From the NCBI GenBank assembly GCA_022771185.1, contig JALFCJ010000113.1:1-9368 (forward strand): a stretch of DNA of 9,368 bases, given 5' to 3'. The notes below the pieces were generated by a model. It searched no databases, was not told the DNA's origin, and saw only the letters and a program-made list of their open reading frames with translations. Made by a program: the position numbers and the translations under genes. The stretch's first letter is position 1, and the number at the start of each line of letters is the position of its first letter. The DNA is from Spirochaetales bacterium (GTDB taxonomy: Bacteria; Spirochaetota; Spirochaetia; Sphaerochaetales; Sphaerochaetaceae). Below, one piece after another: positions 1 to 6,641 of this stretch.

Positions 1-1
1 T

Positions 2-370
2 AAGACTGCCGTCATTAACCAAAAGGATCAGTTCAGAAATGGTGACAGTCCAGATACCCCGGAAAACATTGCAGCTTCATTTCAGCGCCAGGCTGTTGGT
101 ATATTGATGAAGAGAGTTAAGCTTGCTCTAAAGGATACAGGCCTGAGGCGTGTTAGTGCAGGAGGAGGTGTTGCTGCCAATTCTCTTCTACGTAGTGAGC
201 TGAAGAGTCTTGAGAAGAGTGGATACACTGTTACATTCCCATCTCTCAAACTTTGTACAGATAATGGTGCTATGATAGCAGGATTGGCTTATAGATACCT
301 TATGGATGGTAAAAAAGACTCAGATTCCTTGACTGCAAGTGCCAGAGTATCGGCATTTAAGAAGAACTAA
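2..370 (+). CDS. tsaD: TsaD, tRNA N6-threonylcarbamoyladenosine transferase subunit (3' part only)
   Basis: The reading frame is open from base 2 and ends at TAA 368-370, so the 5' part of the gene lies outside the window. The visible ~122 residues match the C-terminal end of the TsaD/Kae1/Qri7 family: a GLKTAV-like beginning (KTAV), an IAASFQ helix, the SAGGGVAANSLLR glycine-rich motif, and PSLKLCTDNGAMIA, which belongs to the nucleotide/metal-binding core. By family knowledge TsaD, with TsaB and TsaE, transfers the threonylcarbamoyl group from TC-AMP to A37 of ANN-reading tRNAs in the cytoplasm. The internal TTG/ATG at 104-109 is not the start, because homologous sequence continues upstream of it. 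The gene ends about 80 bp before two tRNA genes, which is a suggestive but not necessarily functional neighbourhood. Confidence 0.93.
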   Translation, partial: KTAVINQKDQFRNGDSPDTPENIAASFQRQAVGILMKRVKLALKDTGLRRVSAGGGVAANSLLRSELKSLEKSGYTVTFPSLKLCTDNGAMIAGLAYRYLMDGKKDSDSLTASARVSAFKKN

Positions 371-382
371 ACTGATTTACTG

Positions 383-400
383 GGTTTTTTTCAAAAAACC
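383..400 (+). terminator. Weak AT-rich hairpin after tsaD, possible terminator
   Basis: GGTTTTTT (383-390) and AAAAAACC (393-400) are complementary and can form a 7-8 bp stem with a very small loop, 13 bp after the tsaD stop. The stem is mostly A-T, and no clean T-run follows on the + strand, so it would be a poor intrinsic terminator. It sits just upstream of the candidate tRNA promoter. Confidence 0.3.
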
Positions 401-402
401 TA

Positions 403-431
403 TTGCAACAAATATGTAAATCATGTATTTT
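403..431 (+). promoter_or_regulatory. Candidate sigma-70 promoter for the tRNA pair
   Basis: TTGCAA (403-408) is separated by 17 bp from TATTTT (426-431). Each hexamer matches the consensus at 4 of 6 positions. The predicted start near 438 lies about 10 bp before the mature 5' end of tRNA-Gln, a reasonable leader length. The call rests on spacing and position only. Confidence 0.45.
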
Positions 432-448
432 CTTCTTGTCATTGTGAT

Positions 449-519
449 TGGGATGTAGTGTAACGGTAACACTGCAGATTCTGGTTCTGCCTTTGGGGGT
501 TCGAGTCCCTCCATCCCAG
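449..519 (+). tRNA. tRNA-Gln (anticodon CUG)
   Basis: All four arms fold by eye. The acceptor pairs TGGGATG (449-455) with CATCCCA (512-518) and has discriminator G519. The D stem is GTG/CAC (458-460 and 470-472). The anticodon stem GCAGA/TCTGC (474-478 and 486-490) encloses loop TTCTGGT with CTG at 481-483. The T arm has a 5-bp stem with one G-U pair and the loop TTCGAGT. The U1-A72 acceptor pair is typical of bacterial tRNA-Gln. No CCA is encoded (GTGG follows), so the tRNA needs CCA-adding enzyme. It decodes CAG. Confidence 0.96.
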
Positions 520-528
520 TGGATAAAT

Positions 529-600
529 GGTCCCTTCGTCTAACGGTTAGGACGGGAGATTCTCAGTCTCTAAATAGCAGTTCGATTCTGCTAGGGACTA
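529..600 (+). tRNA. tRNA-Glu (anticodon CUC)
   Basis: The acceptor pairs GGTCCCT (529-535) with AGGGACT (593-599), with a G-U pair at position 1-72 and discriminator A600. The D stem is GTC/GAC. The anticodon stem GGAGA/TCTCT (555-559 and 567-571) encloses TTCTCAG with CTC at 562-564. The T stem AGCAG/CTGCT encloses TTCGATT. No CCA is encoded. It lies only 9 bp after tRNA-Gln and shares its terminator, so the two are almost certainly co-transcribed. It decodes GAG. Confidence 0.95.
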
Positions 601-605
601 AAGTT

Positions 606-635
606 AAGGGCAACGAATAGTTGCCCTTTCATTTT
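606..635 (+). terminator. Intrinsic terminator of the tRNA operon
   Basis: AAGGGCAAC (606-614) pairs perfectly with GTTGCCCTT (620-628), giving a 9-bp stem with the 5-nt loop GAATA. It is followed by a T-rich tail (TTTCATTTT overlapping the stem end). It is placed 6 bp after tRNA-Glu, and the next start codon is only 15 bp beyond the tail. Confidence 0.85.
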
Positions 636-650
636 GCTTAAGAGGTAGTC

Positions 651-2288
651 ATGATTACAGCTTCCAACATTTCTCTTTCTTACGGTACACAGGTCCTATT
701 TAAAGAAGTAAACCTTAAGTTTACACCTGGTAACTGCTATGGCATCATCGGTGCCAATGGTGCAGGTAAATCTACATTCTTGAAAATACTCTCTGGTGAG
801 ATTGAGCCGGATACAGGTGAAATTATCATTACTCCTGGCGAGAGACTTGCTACTCTTAAACAGGATCACTTCAAATATAATGATTACAGAGTCATCGATA
901 CTGTCATTATGGGTTTTAAACACCTTTATGATGTAATGCAGGAGAGAGATGCCATCTACTCTAAGGAAGACTTCTCAGAAGAAGATGGCATAAGAGCTGC
1001 TGAGCTTGAAGGCGAGTTTAGTGAGCTAGGTGGCTGGGAAGCTGAAGCAACGGCTGCCCAGATGCTTGATGGACTTGGAATTCCAGTTGCACTTCATGAA
1101 AAGAAGATGAGTGAGATCGAAGATAACTTGAAAGTCAGAGTTCTTCTTGCTCAGGCTCTTTTCGGAAACCCTGATATTCTTCTTCTGGACGAGCCTACCA
1201 ACCACTTGGACCTTGAGTCTATTCATTGGCTTGAAGACTACTTGGAAGACTTCAACAATACTGTCATCGTTGTAAGCCATGATAGACATTTCTTGAATAC
1301 TGTATGTACACATATCTGTGATATCGACTATGGCAGAATCCAGCTCTATGTTGGTAACTATGACTTCTGGTATATGTCATCACAGCTTGCTGCAAAGCAG
1401 ATGAAAGATGAGAAGAAGAGAAGGGAAGAGAAGATCGCAGAACTCAAAGAGTTCATCCAGCGCTTCAGTTCCAACGTTGCCAAGGCTAAACAGGCTACAA
1501 GTAGAAAGAAGCTTATTGACAAACTTACTATCGATGATATCAAGCCCTCTTCACGTCGTTTCCCATATGTAGCATTTAAGCCTACCAGAGAGATTGGAAA
1601 GAATGTTCTTGAGATCAAGAATCTATCCAAGACAATCGACGGAGAGAAGGTCCTCGATAACCTTTCTCTCACAATCAACCCAGGTGAAAAGGTAGCTTTC
1701 GTCGGTCCTAACCACTATGCGAAGACTGTACTTTTTCAGATTATCAGCGGAGAAATGGAGCCGGATGAAGGCTCGTATACATGGGGTGTAACAACTTCCC
1801 TCAGCTATTTCCCAAAAGATAACTCAAAGATGTTTGGTCCTGGAATCAACATGACAGAGTATCTCCAAGAGTTTAGTAAGGAAGATGACGACAACTATGT
1901 AAGATCATTCTTGGGAAGAATGCTCTTCAGCGGAGACGAAGCTTTGAAAGACTGCGGAGTTCTCAGCGGAGGAGAGAGAGTTAGAGTCGTGCTTGCAAAG
2001 ATGATGCTTGAAGGTAATAACTGTCTTATCTTCGATGAGCCGACATCCCACTTGGATCTTGAATCCATCCAGGCTCTTAACAATGGTCTTATTGAATTCA
2101 AGGGTGTTCTTCTCTTTAACTCTCATGACCACCAGTTTGTAGATTCTCTTGCAAACCGTATCATCGAGTTCACTCCAAAGGGAATCATTGACAAGATGGA
2201 AAGATTTGATGATTACCTTGTAGACGAAGATGTAAAGGCTAAGAGAGACAAAGCTTATGAAGGCCACAAAGGAGCTGTTGTAATCTGA
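651..2288 (+). CDS. ABC-F family ATPase, YbiT-like, with a degenerate second Walker A
   Basis: This 545-residue protein has two fused ATPase domains, an interdomain linker (~240-316) and no membrane segments. That is the layout of ABC-F proteins, which bind ribosomes in the E-site region and affect translation. NBD1 has Walker A GANGAGKS (34-41), Q71, Walker B ILLLDEPTNHLD with Glu181 and switch His210. Its signature position reads EDNLK instead of LSGGE, a departure also found in E. coli YbiT. NBD2 keeps LSGGE (438-442), IFDEPTSHLD (Glu463) and His492. However, its Walker A is GPNHYAKT (352-359), and the Q-loop position reads FPK. From memory, an NBD2 like this is shared by a YbiT-like subfamily in anaerobes, so it is probably inherited. 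AGAGGT (641-646) is a well-placed ribosome site. The stop overlaps the coaX start by one base. EttA is less likely by motif detail. Confidence 0.93.
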   Translation: MITASNISLSYGTQVLFKEVNLKFTPGNCYGIIGANGAGKSTFLKILSGEIEPDTGEIIITPGERLATLKQDHFKYNDYRVIDTVIMGFKHLYDVMQERDAIYSKEDFSEEDGIRAAELEGEFSELGGWEAEATAAQMLDGLGIPVALHEKKMSEIEDNLKVRVLLAQALFGNPDILLLDEPTNHLDLESIHWLEDYLEDFNNTVIVVSHDRHFLNTVCTHICDIDYGRIQLYVGNYDFWYMSSQLAAKQMKDEKKRREEKIAELKEFIQRFSSNVAKAKQATSRKKLIDKLTIDDIKPSSRRFPYVAFKPTREIGKNVLEIKNLSKTIDGEKVLDNLSLTINPGEKVAFVGPNHYAKTVLFQIISGEMEPDEGSYTWGVTTSLSYFPKDNSKMFGPGINMTEYLQEFSKEDDDNYVRSFLGRMLFSGDEALKDCGVLSGGERVRVVLAKMMLEGNNCLIFDEPTSHLDLESIQALNNGLIEFKGVLLFNSHDHQFVDSLANRIIEFTPKGIIDKMERFDDYLVDEDVKAKRDKAYEGHKGAVVI

Positions 2289-3049
2289 TGACTGTAGCCG
2301 TTGATATTGGAAATACCAATATTGTTGTTGCTGTTCTCAACAATGGAGAGTGGAATAAACCCTTCAGAGTCTTTACAGATACAAAAAAGACTGGAGATGA
2401 ATACTACGTAATATTCTCTTCTCTTTTCGATGAAAGGGGAGTAGAGAGAGATAAGGTCGATAAAGTAATCATATCTTCAGTCGTTCCTTTCTTGACAAGA
2501 AGCATTGAGAAGAATATGAGAAGAATCTTTAAGAAAGATCCTATCATGGTTTCTCATAGTGTTGAGTGTGGGCTAAATAAGGCTACTATTCCACCTGAGC
2601 TTGGTGCAGACCTATTATGCAATATGGCGTATGGCCACTATCACCATAGGAATGGAGCTGTAATGGTAATAGACTTTGGAACAGCTCTTACTTTCAGTAC
2701 TGTCTCAAAAGATGGGGAGGTCTTGGGGGTAGCAATTGCTCCTGGCCTTGTAACAGCTGTCAATGCTCTCTTTGGCTCTACAGCGCAGCTTCCGCAGGTT
2801 GAATTGAAGGTCCCTTCTTCTGTTCTTGGTAGAGACAGCATGGAGTCAATTAGGGCTGGAATCATGGAAGGATATTCCGGTCTTGTTGAAAAGATTATTG
2901 CCAATACTGAGAAGGAACTGGGAGAGAGACTTTATGTCATGGCTACTGGTGGCCTAAGTTCCACTATCTCAACTTTAATCGATAGACTTGATGAACTTGA
3001 TCCAATTCTCACACTAAAGGGAATTGGCTTAATTGCTGATCTTAACTAG
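2288..3049 (+). CDS. coaX: Type III pantothenate kinase
   Basis: The 253-residue protein is the usual size for CoaX, a cytoplasmic enzyme that phosphorylates pantothenate in the first step of coenzyme A synthesis. It belongs to the ASKHA fold and typically needs a monovalent cation. Visible motifs are the N-terminal phosphate loop DIGNTN (6-11), PPELGAD (102-108), the central IDFGTALTF with Asp129, a glycine/proline turn APG (151-153) and the ATGGL strand-turn (219-223). The residue after the PELGAD aspartate is Leu109, where many CoaX proteins have Arg. The ATG at 2288 shares its A with the TGA of the ABC-F gene (TGATG), so translational coupling is likely and the two form one transcription unit. 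A strong hairpin follows the TAG. Confidence 0.95.
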   Translation: MTVAVDIGNTNIVVAVLNNGEWNKPFRVFTDTKKTGDEYYVIFSSLFDERGVERDKVDKVIISSVVPFLTRSIEKNMRRIFKKDPIMVSHSVECGLNKATIPPELGADLLCNMAYGHYHHRNGAVMVIDFGTALTFSTVSKDGEVLGVAIAPGLVTAVNALFGSTAQLPQVELKVPSSVLGRDSMESIRAGIMEGYSGLVEKIIANTEKELGERLYVMATGGLSSTISTLIDRLDELDPILTLKGIGLIADLN

Positions 3050-3056
3050 AAATATT

Positions 3057-3079
3057 TAGGGGCTGAATAACAGCCCCTA
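3057..3079. terminator. Strong hairpin after coaX, probable terminator
   Basis: TAGGGGCTG (3057-3065) pairs perfectly with CAGCCCCTA (3071-3079) around the loop AATAA. It starts 8 bp after the coaX stop and lies between coaX and the convergent Rpn pseudogene, so it could stop transcription from either side. Neither strand has a clean T-run after the stem, which weakens the case for strict intrinsic termination. Confidence 0.65.
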
Positions 3080-3100
3080 GTGTAGCAAAATAAGAAACGG

Positions 3101-4076
3101 TTATTTTTCTATTCTTCTTTTTATCTTTTCTACTACTTCTTCCGTTAGCTTTGTCATATTTGCAATCTCTGAGACGCTCATTTTTTTTGAGGAAAGAAGA
3201 CTCACGGCGATCTGTATTTTCTGATCTATAAGATTCTTGTTGTTTTCTTCTTTTAAATCTTCTATTTTCTCTTCATATTGTTGTTTTTGACTGTACAGTT
3301 TCCCCTCATACTTCTTTTTTTGAGCATCCATTTTTTTCTTTTGAGACTCATTCCATTTATTCTTTTCTTCTTTTAATTGGTCTTTATATGTCTCTTCAGC
3401 CCATTTTCTTGTCTTGTCCATAATATAAGGGTCTCCCTTGTATTCATTTACTGCACGACTTCATATCTCTTGGATCCTTTTTCTGCATATCCTCAAGATA
3501 AATCCTTACGTTTTCCTCCTCAATACTTTTAGGTTCGTCGTTATTCCACTTCTTTGCCCCATTATATATCAATACATTCACTCCTTCAGATGGATATGGA
3601 ACATCTCCTATAGTATGGAATTTATCTGTATCATTTTCACTTCTAAGGGTGTACCTCATTCTAGTCATTCCTTCATAGGGAGTTCCTACGAAGGGATCAA
3701 AGCTACATATAAAGACTACGATGCTCATTGTTTTAGGCAGTTTCTTTAATCCTTTCTTATAATCAACTAGAAGACCACCTAAATAAAACAAAGCTCTTGA
3801 CAGCTCATCTTTGTTTCTGAATTTTTGTATTTCTATGTCTGCTCTGGTATTACCTCTCAAGTTTATTCTTGCATCCATTCGCATGGCCCTGCCATTTTTA
3901 TTTGGAGTCGGAAAATTTTCTACTTTTACTCTCATCTTATCTGGTTCCTCTACATCTAATCCGACTAAAACTTTCAAAGATTATGCTGTGTACTTTTTGT
4001 TGTATTCAAATATACCCATAAGTGGCGGGTCGTACATGTTCATGTCATTAATATCTTTTTAAATGTTTTCTTCCAT
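3101..4076 (-). pseudogene. Rpn-family PD-(D/E)XK nuclease / putative transposase, inactivated
   Basis: Reading leftward from ATG 4076-4074, which has GGAG five bases upstream, gives MEENI, TAA (4061-4059), a continuing same-frame segment KDINDMNMYDPPLMGIFEY, a second TAA (3983-3981), then an open frame to TGA 3446-3444. The protein resumes in another frame (VNEYKGDPYIMDK...) and ends at TAA 3103-3101. Two nonsense codons and one frameshift (within 3444-3463) thus interrupt a ~325-residue protein. The middle part carries the Rpn/TIGR01784 hallmarks: RMDAR followed by ADIEIQ as the nuclease D...ExQ motif, an ALFYLGGLLVDYKKG helix, and LPKTMSIVVFICSFDPF. The C-terminal part is a lysine/glutamate-rich coiled coil ending in an EIANMTKLTEEVVEKI helix-turn-like tail. 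Family members (RpnA-E) promote RecA-independent recombination. The 177- and 106-residue fragments could in principle persist as separate peptides. Confidence 0.85.
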
Positions 4077-4154
4077 ATTGTCTCCATAAATTAAGGATAG
4101 ATAATAAAAATGGAGTCAGACAGGGGTAAAAGAGGATACTTTCCCAATTTTTTC

Positions 4155-4225
4155 AAAAAAAATAGACTGCCTTAGTGACAGTCCAATAATTACTTATCTA
4201 TTCTAAAGAATAAAATAAGGCAGTC
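4155..4225 (-). terminator. Terminator of the M29 gene pair, with repeated GACTGCC arms
   Basis: On the - strand, GACTGCCTTA (4225-4216) is perfectly complementary to TAAGGCAGTC (4174-4165), and TATTTTTTTT (4164-4155) follows directly, as expected for intrinsic termination. The 41-nt region between the arms contains its own small hairpin (TATTC/GAATA, 4199-4212). Two further arm-like copies, GACTGCC at 4240-4234 and GACTGTC at 4183-4177, could pair with the same 3' arm. The 176-bp gap 4077-4252 holds this structure, and I see no gene in it. Confidence 0.7.
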
Positions 4226-4252
4226 GATACACCGGCAGTCTTGTAAATGCCA

Positions 4253-5464
4253 TCAGAAAACAAAGTTACCGTTATCCATTATTAATATTTCTTTTCCGTT
4301 ATATGTAAGTGCCGTAACTCTCATATCTGAGCTTCCTACCATAAAGTCTGTATGTACCAGACTTTCGTTGCAGCCAAAGTCTTTAGAATCTTTATCGCCG
4401 ATATGCAGGTTTGAAGTATATCCAGTGCCAAGAGCGATATGACATGAAGCATTTTCGTCTATCAGAATAGAACCAAACACTAAACCTGTCTTGGATATGG
4501 CGCTGGAGTCATCGACCAGTGCAATTTCTCCTAGTCTGGATGATCCTTCGTCGATGGCTAGATAATCATCGATTATTTTCTGCCCGACTTTAGCTTCCGC
4601 CTTAACGCATTTACCTTTTTCAAAGAAGAGTTTTACGCTCTCTGTATCTTTACCCATTACAGAGACGGGACGGGTAGTCGTTATATAACCCTCTGCAGTA
4701 TCTTTATCAGGAGTATTAAAGATTTCAATAGTAGGAAGGTTAGGGTAGAAGACCAAGCCTGAAGTAGTGATGGATGAGCAGCCTTCAAACTTGGCTTCTC
4801 TTCTGAAGCCTACGGTGAAATCTGTAACGCTGCTTTCAAAGTGAAGAGACTTTATCTCAAGGCTATTTATTCTCTCTATCCTATCACTTACTTTTTTGTC
4901 TTCTTCTCTCCAATACTGGATATAATCAGGAGTATCGATATGAAGAATAGATGCAAGGATTTCAGCTAGATCTTCTTCTGTCTTATCTTCTCCCAGCACA
5001 GCTTTAGCCCACTTTGGTCCTGGAGCACAGCAGACACACCAAGCTAGATGGTTCTCCATATACATCTTAGATAGCGGCTTCTGTGATTCTCTGTAACAGC
5101 GGTTCAGTGTCTGATACTTATCGTCATCAAGTTCAGGTAGTCCTATTCTTTCATCCCTGCATTCGATTCTTACGTTCTTAATACCATCCTTAATGCCTTC
5201 ATTTACATATTCTTTCAAAAAATCTGGGACAAAAGTCAAATCTTCATTCTCTTGATAGTATGCTCTCTCTTTATCAAGGAGCAAATCTGATACTCTGATA
5301 TTTACATACTTCGCTCCCATCTCATATGCCTTTATAGCCATATTCTGGGCATAATAGTATGCGTCTGGTGAGACGACAATATTTAAGAACTCTCCCTTTT
5401 GGAGATTTATGCCTATTCTCAGCACCAAGTCAGAGAGTCTATCAGCATATAACTTCTTATTCAT
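4253..5464 (-). CDS. M29 family metal-dependent aminopeptidase (AmpS/PepS/AmpT type)
   Basis: The 403-residue protein is the usual size for M29 peptidases. These are cytoplasmic dimeric enzymes with two divalent metals that remove N-terminal residues from peptides. Counting from ATG 5464, the expected ligands are all present: Glu258 in DTAEGYITTTRPV, Glu313 in SRLGEIALVD, His342 and Tyr349 in SCHIALGTGY, and His371 and Asp373 in LVHTDFMVG. The N-terminal domain has the family's alternating strand pattern (NIVVSPDAYYYAQNMAIKA). An ATG 15 bp further upstream is possible, but the 5464 start has AGGA at a useful distance and fits the family N-terminus (YADRLSDLVL). The gene overlaps its divergent paralogue by 8 bp (ATGAATAA), implying translational coupling. 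A terminator follows. Substrate preference cannot be told from the sequence. Confidence 0.93.
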   Translation of the reverse strand: MNKKLYADRLSDLVLRIGINLQKGEFLNIVVSPDAYYYAQNMAIKAYEMGAKYVNIRVSDLLLDKERAYYQENEDLTFVPDFLKEYVNEGIKDGIKNVRIECRDERIGLPELDDDKYQTLNRCYRESQKPLSKMYMENHLAWCVCCAPGPKWAKAVLGEDKTEEDLAEILASILHIDTPDYIQYWREEDKKVSDRIERINSLEIKSLHFESSVTDFTVGFRREAKFEGCSSITTSGLVFYPNLPTIEIFNTPDKDTAEGYITTTRPVSVMGKDTESVKLFFEKGKCVKAEAKVGQKIIDDYLAIDEGSSRLGEIALVDDSSAISKTGLVFGSILIDENASCHIALGTGYTSNLHIGDKDSKDFGCNESLVHTDFMVGSSDMRVTALTYNGKEILIMDNGNFVF

Positions 5465-6611
5465 CTTCTTCTTCCTCATCTATAAACCAGCCACCGCTAT
5501 AGATAGTTATCTCCTCGTCGTTATTATCAAGTGCTGTTATTACTGTACTTTCTCTACCAAGTGGGAGAGAGAGGGATAGTAAGCTGTCGACAGTATGTTC
5601 TATATTCTTCTCTTCGACAGCTTCTCCCTTTGGGCCCCCAATTGTGATTGATATTGTTCTCATTCTGTCGTATTCAGGAATGAGAACAATGTCTTCATCA
5701 AAGAGAGGTGACGATATTTCAGAGAGAGTAATCATACTTGCTCTTCCTGAAAGGGGATCCTGTTTCAAGTATAAATCCATTAATGCTTCTCCTTGGGGAG
5801 AAGAAGAATACTCCACAATCTTTCCGCCATTAAATCTAAGGGAAAGGTTTCTTATTACTTTTCCCCATAAAACGATAGGCTTTGAAATAATTAGCCAACC
5901 TGTTAGTGTTGTGGGGTCCAAGAGCCTATAGATATCACTGGAAGTGATTGTAGGACAGAATACCCTCTTAGATATTGTTTCTATAAAAGAAGAGTGGAAT
6001 TGAGAACCCTTAAGAAATGAGAACTCCAAGTCTGTGCCTTCATCGTCAACTATCCTACATTTATTTAGATTGAGTTTATTAAAGAACTTCACTAAGTATT
6101 GGGTTGATTCTTCTTTTGCATTCAATTGCGAAATGTAGTCGTCTCGTTCAAGAGATAGAATGTTATAGAGGATAGAAGATGATGAGGATCCATACTCTTC
6201 CAATATTTCATCCCATTCCCTGCTTGGAAGCGGGCAAGTTACGAAAGGTAGAGTCGGAAGCGGATTATCCAGAGGGTCAGAAAGTAGCTTAAATGACTGC
6301 AATGCCGCAGCATCATACTCTTTGTCTCCTGCTAAGTCTGGAAATGAACGAAAAAGAGGTATGTAGACAAAGCATGTGGGAGCCTTTGTCAAAGGGGAAG
6401 AGGAAAGATAATCGTAGTTTTCTACGATTCTTCCTTTCTCTATTCTTTGAATATAGCTGCCGTTGCCACTTATAGCCTTGGCTTTGGCGGCAAGAAGCTT
6501 TGCAAACTCAGCATTCTCTTCTTCTGTATTTATAGATAATACATCTGTATTCTTAACTTTTAAGGCGCATTCTATTACTGCGTCTGCATATTTATCAAAA
6601 AAAATATCCAT
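5457..6611 (-). CDS. Divergent M29-like protein lacking the metal ligands (probable pseudoenzyme)
   Basis: The 384-residue protein aligns by eye along its length with the M29 aminopeptidase encoded just downstream: KYADAVIECALKV with YADRLSDLVLRIG, DDEGTDLEFSF with SSVTDFTVGF, GWLIISKPIVLWGK with GYITTTRPVSVMGK, and STVITALDNNDEEI with MRVTALTYNGKEI. The catalytic positions have changed: Glu to Thr237, Glu to Met293, His to Thr319, Tyr to Gly326, and His and Asp to Ser346 and Ser348. Peptidase activity is therefore unlikely. The frame is long, free of stops and ends in an acidic tail (DEEEEDE), so it looks maintained rather than decayed. I chose ATG 6611 because it matches the paralogue's N-terminus. 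ATG 6629 lies inside a hairpin. No ribosome site precedes 6611. Inferred role: an inactive partner or regulator of the active peptidase. The homology is by eye and needs a profile search. Confidence 0.8.
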   Translation of the reverse strand: MDIFFDKYADAVIECALKVKNTDVLSINTEEENAEFAKLLAAKAKAISGNGSYIQRIEKGRIVENYDYLSSSPLTKAPTCFVYIPLFRSFPDLAGDKEYDAAALQSFKLLSDPLDNPLPTLPFVTCPLPSREWDEILEEYGSSSSSILYNILSLERDDYISQLNAKEESTQYLVKFFNKLNLNKCRIVDDEGTDLEFSFLKGSQFHSSFIETISKRVFCPTITSSDIYRLLDPTTLTGWLIISKPIVLWGKVIRNLSLRFNGGKIVEYSSSPQGEALMDLYLKQDPLSGRASMITLSEISSPLFDEDIVLIPEYDRMRTISITIGGPKGEAVEEKNIEHTVDSLLSLSLPLGRESTVITALDNNDEEITIYSGGWFIDEEEEDE

Positions 6612-6639
6612 AATAAATAAAGGCGGCATCTGCCGCCAT
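6595..6639 (-). CDS. Possible 14-codon leader ORF across the terminator hairpin
   Basis: AGGAGG (6653-6648) lies 8 bases before an ATG at 6639-6637, a better initiation signal than the M29-like gene itself has. The ORF reads MAADAAFIYYGYFF and stops at TGA 6597-6595, in a different frame from the M29-like gene and overlapping its start. It begins two bases after the stop of the PUR-domain gene, whose RR codons supply the AGGAGG. Translation would cover both arms of the terminator. It may be chance, since AGGAGG is also coding sequence. Confidence 0.3.
   Translation of the reverse strand: MAADAAFIYYGYFF
6612..6637 (-). terminator. Intrinsic terminator between the PUR-domain gene and the M29-like gene
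   Basis: On the - strand GGCGGC (6637-6632) pairs with GCCGCC (6627-6622) around the loop AGAT, followed by TTTATTTATT (6621-6612). This gives a compact all-GC stem with a T-rich tail, 5 bp after the stop of the PUR-domain gene. The chosen start codon of the next gene (6611) comes directly after the tail. Confidence 0.75.
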
Positions 6640-6641
6640 AC

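Noticed and set aside
3981..4061. The two in-frame TAA codons as evidence of stop-codon reassignment
   Set aside because: TAA ends tsaD and the PUR-domain gene at natural family C-termini, so it acts as a stop here. Nonsense mutation is the simpler reading.
3438..4062. Plus-strand frames opposite the Rpn gene (3438-3749 and 3811-4062)
   Set aside because: They are shadows: the minus-strand reading matches the Rpn family with its D...EIQ motif, and these frames match nothing I recognise.
3101..4076. The Rpn gene as part of a complete insertion sequence
   Set aside because: I found no terminal inverted repeats or target-site duplication around it. Rpn proteins are usually free-standing despite the transposase label.
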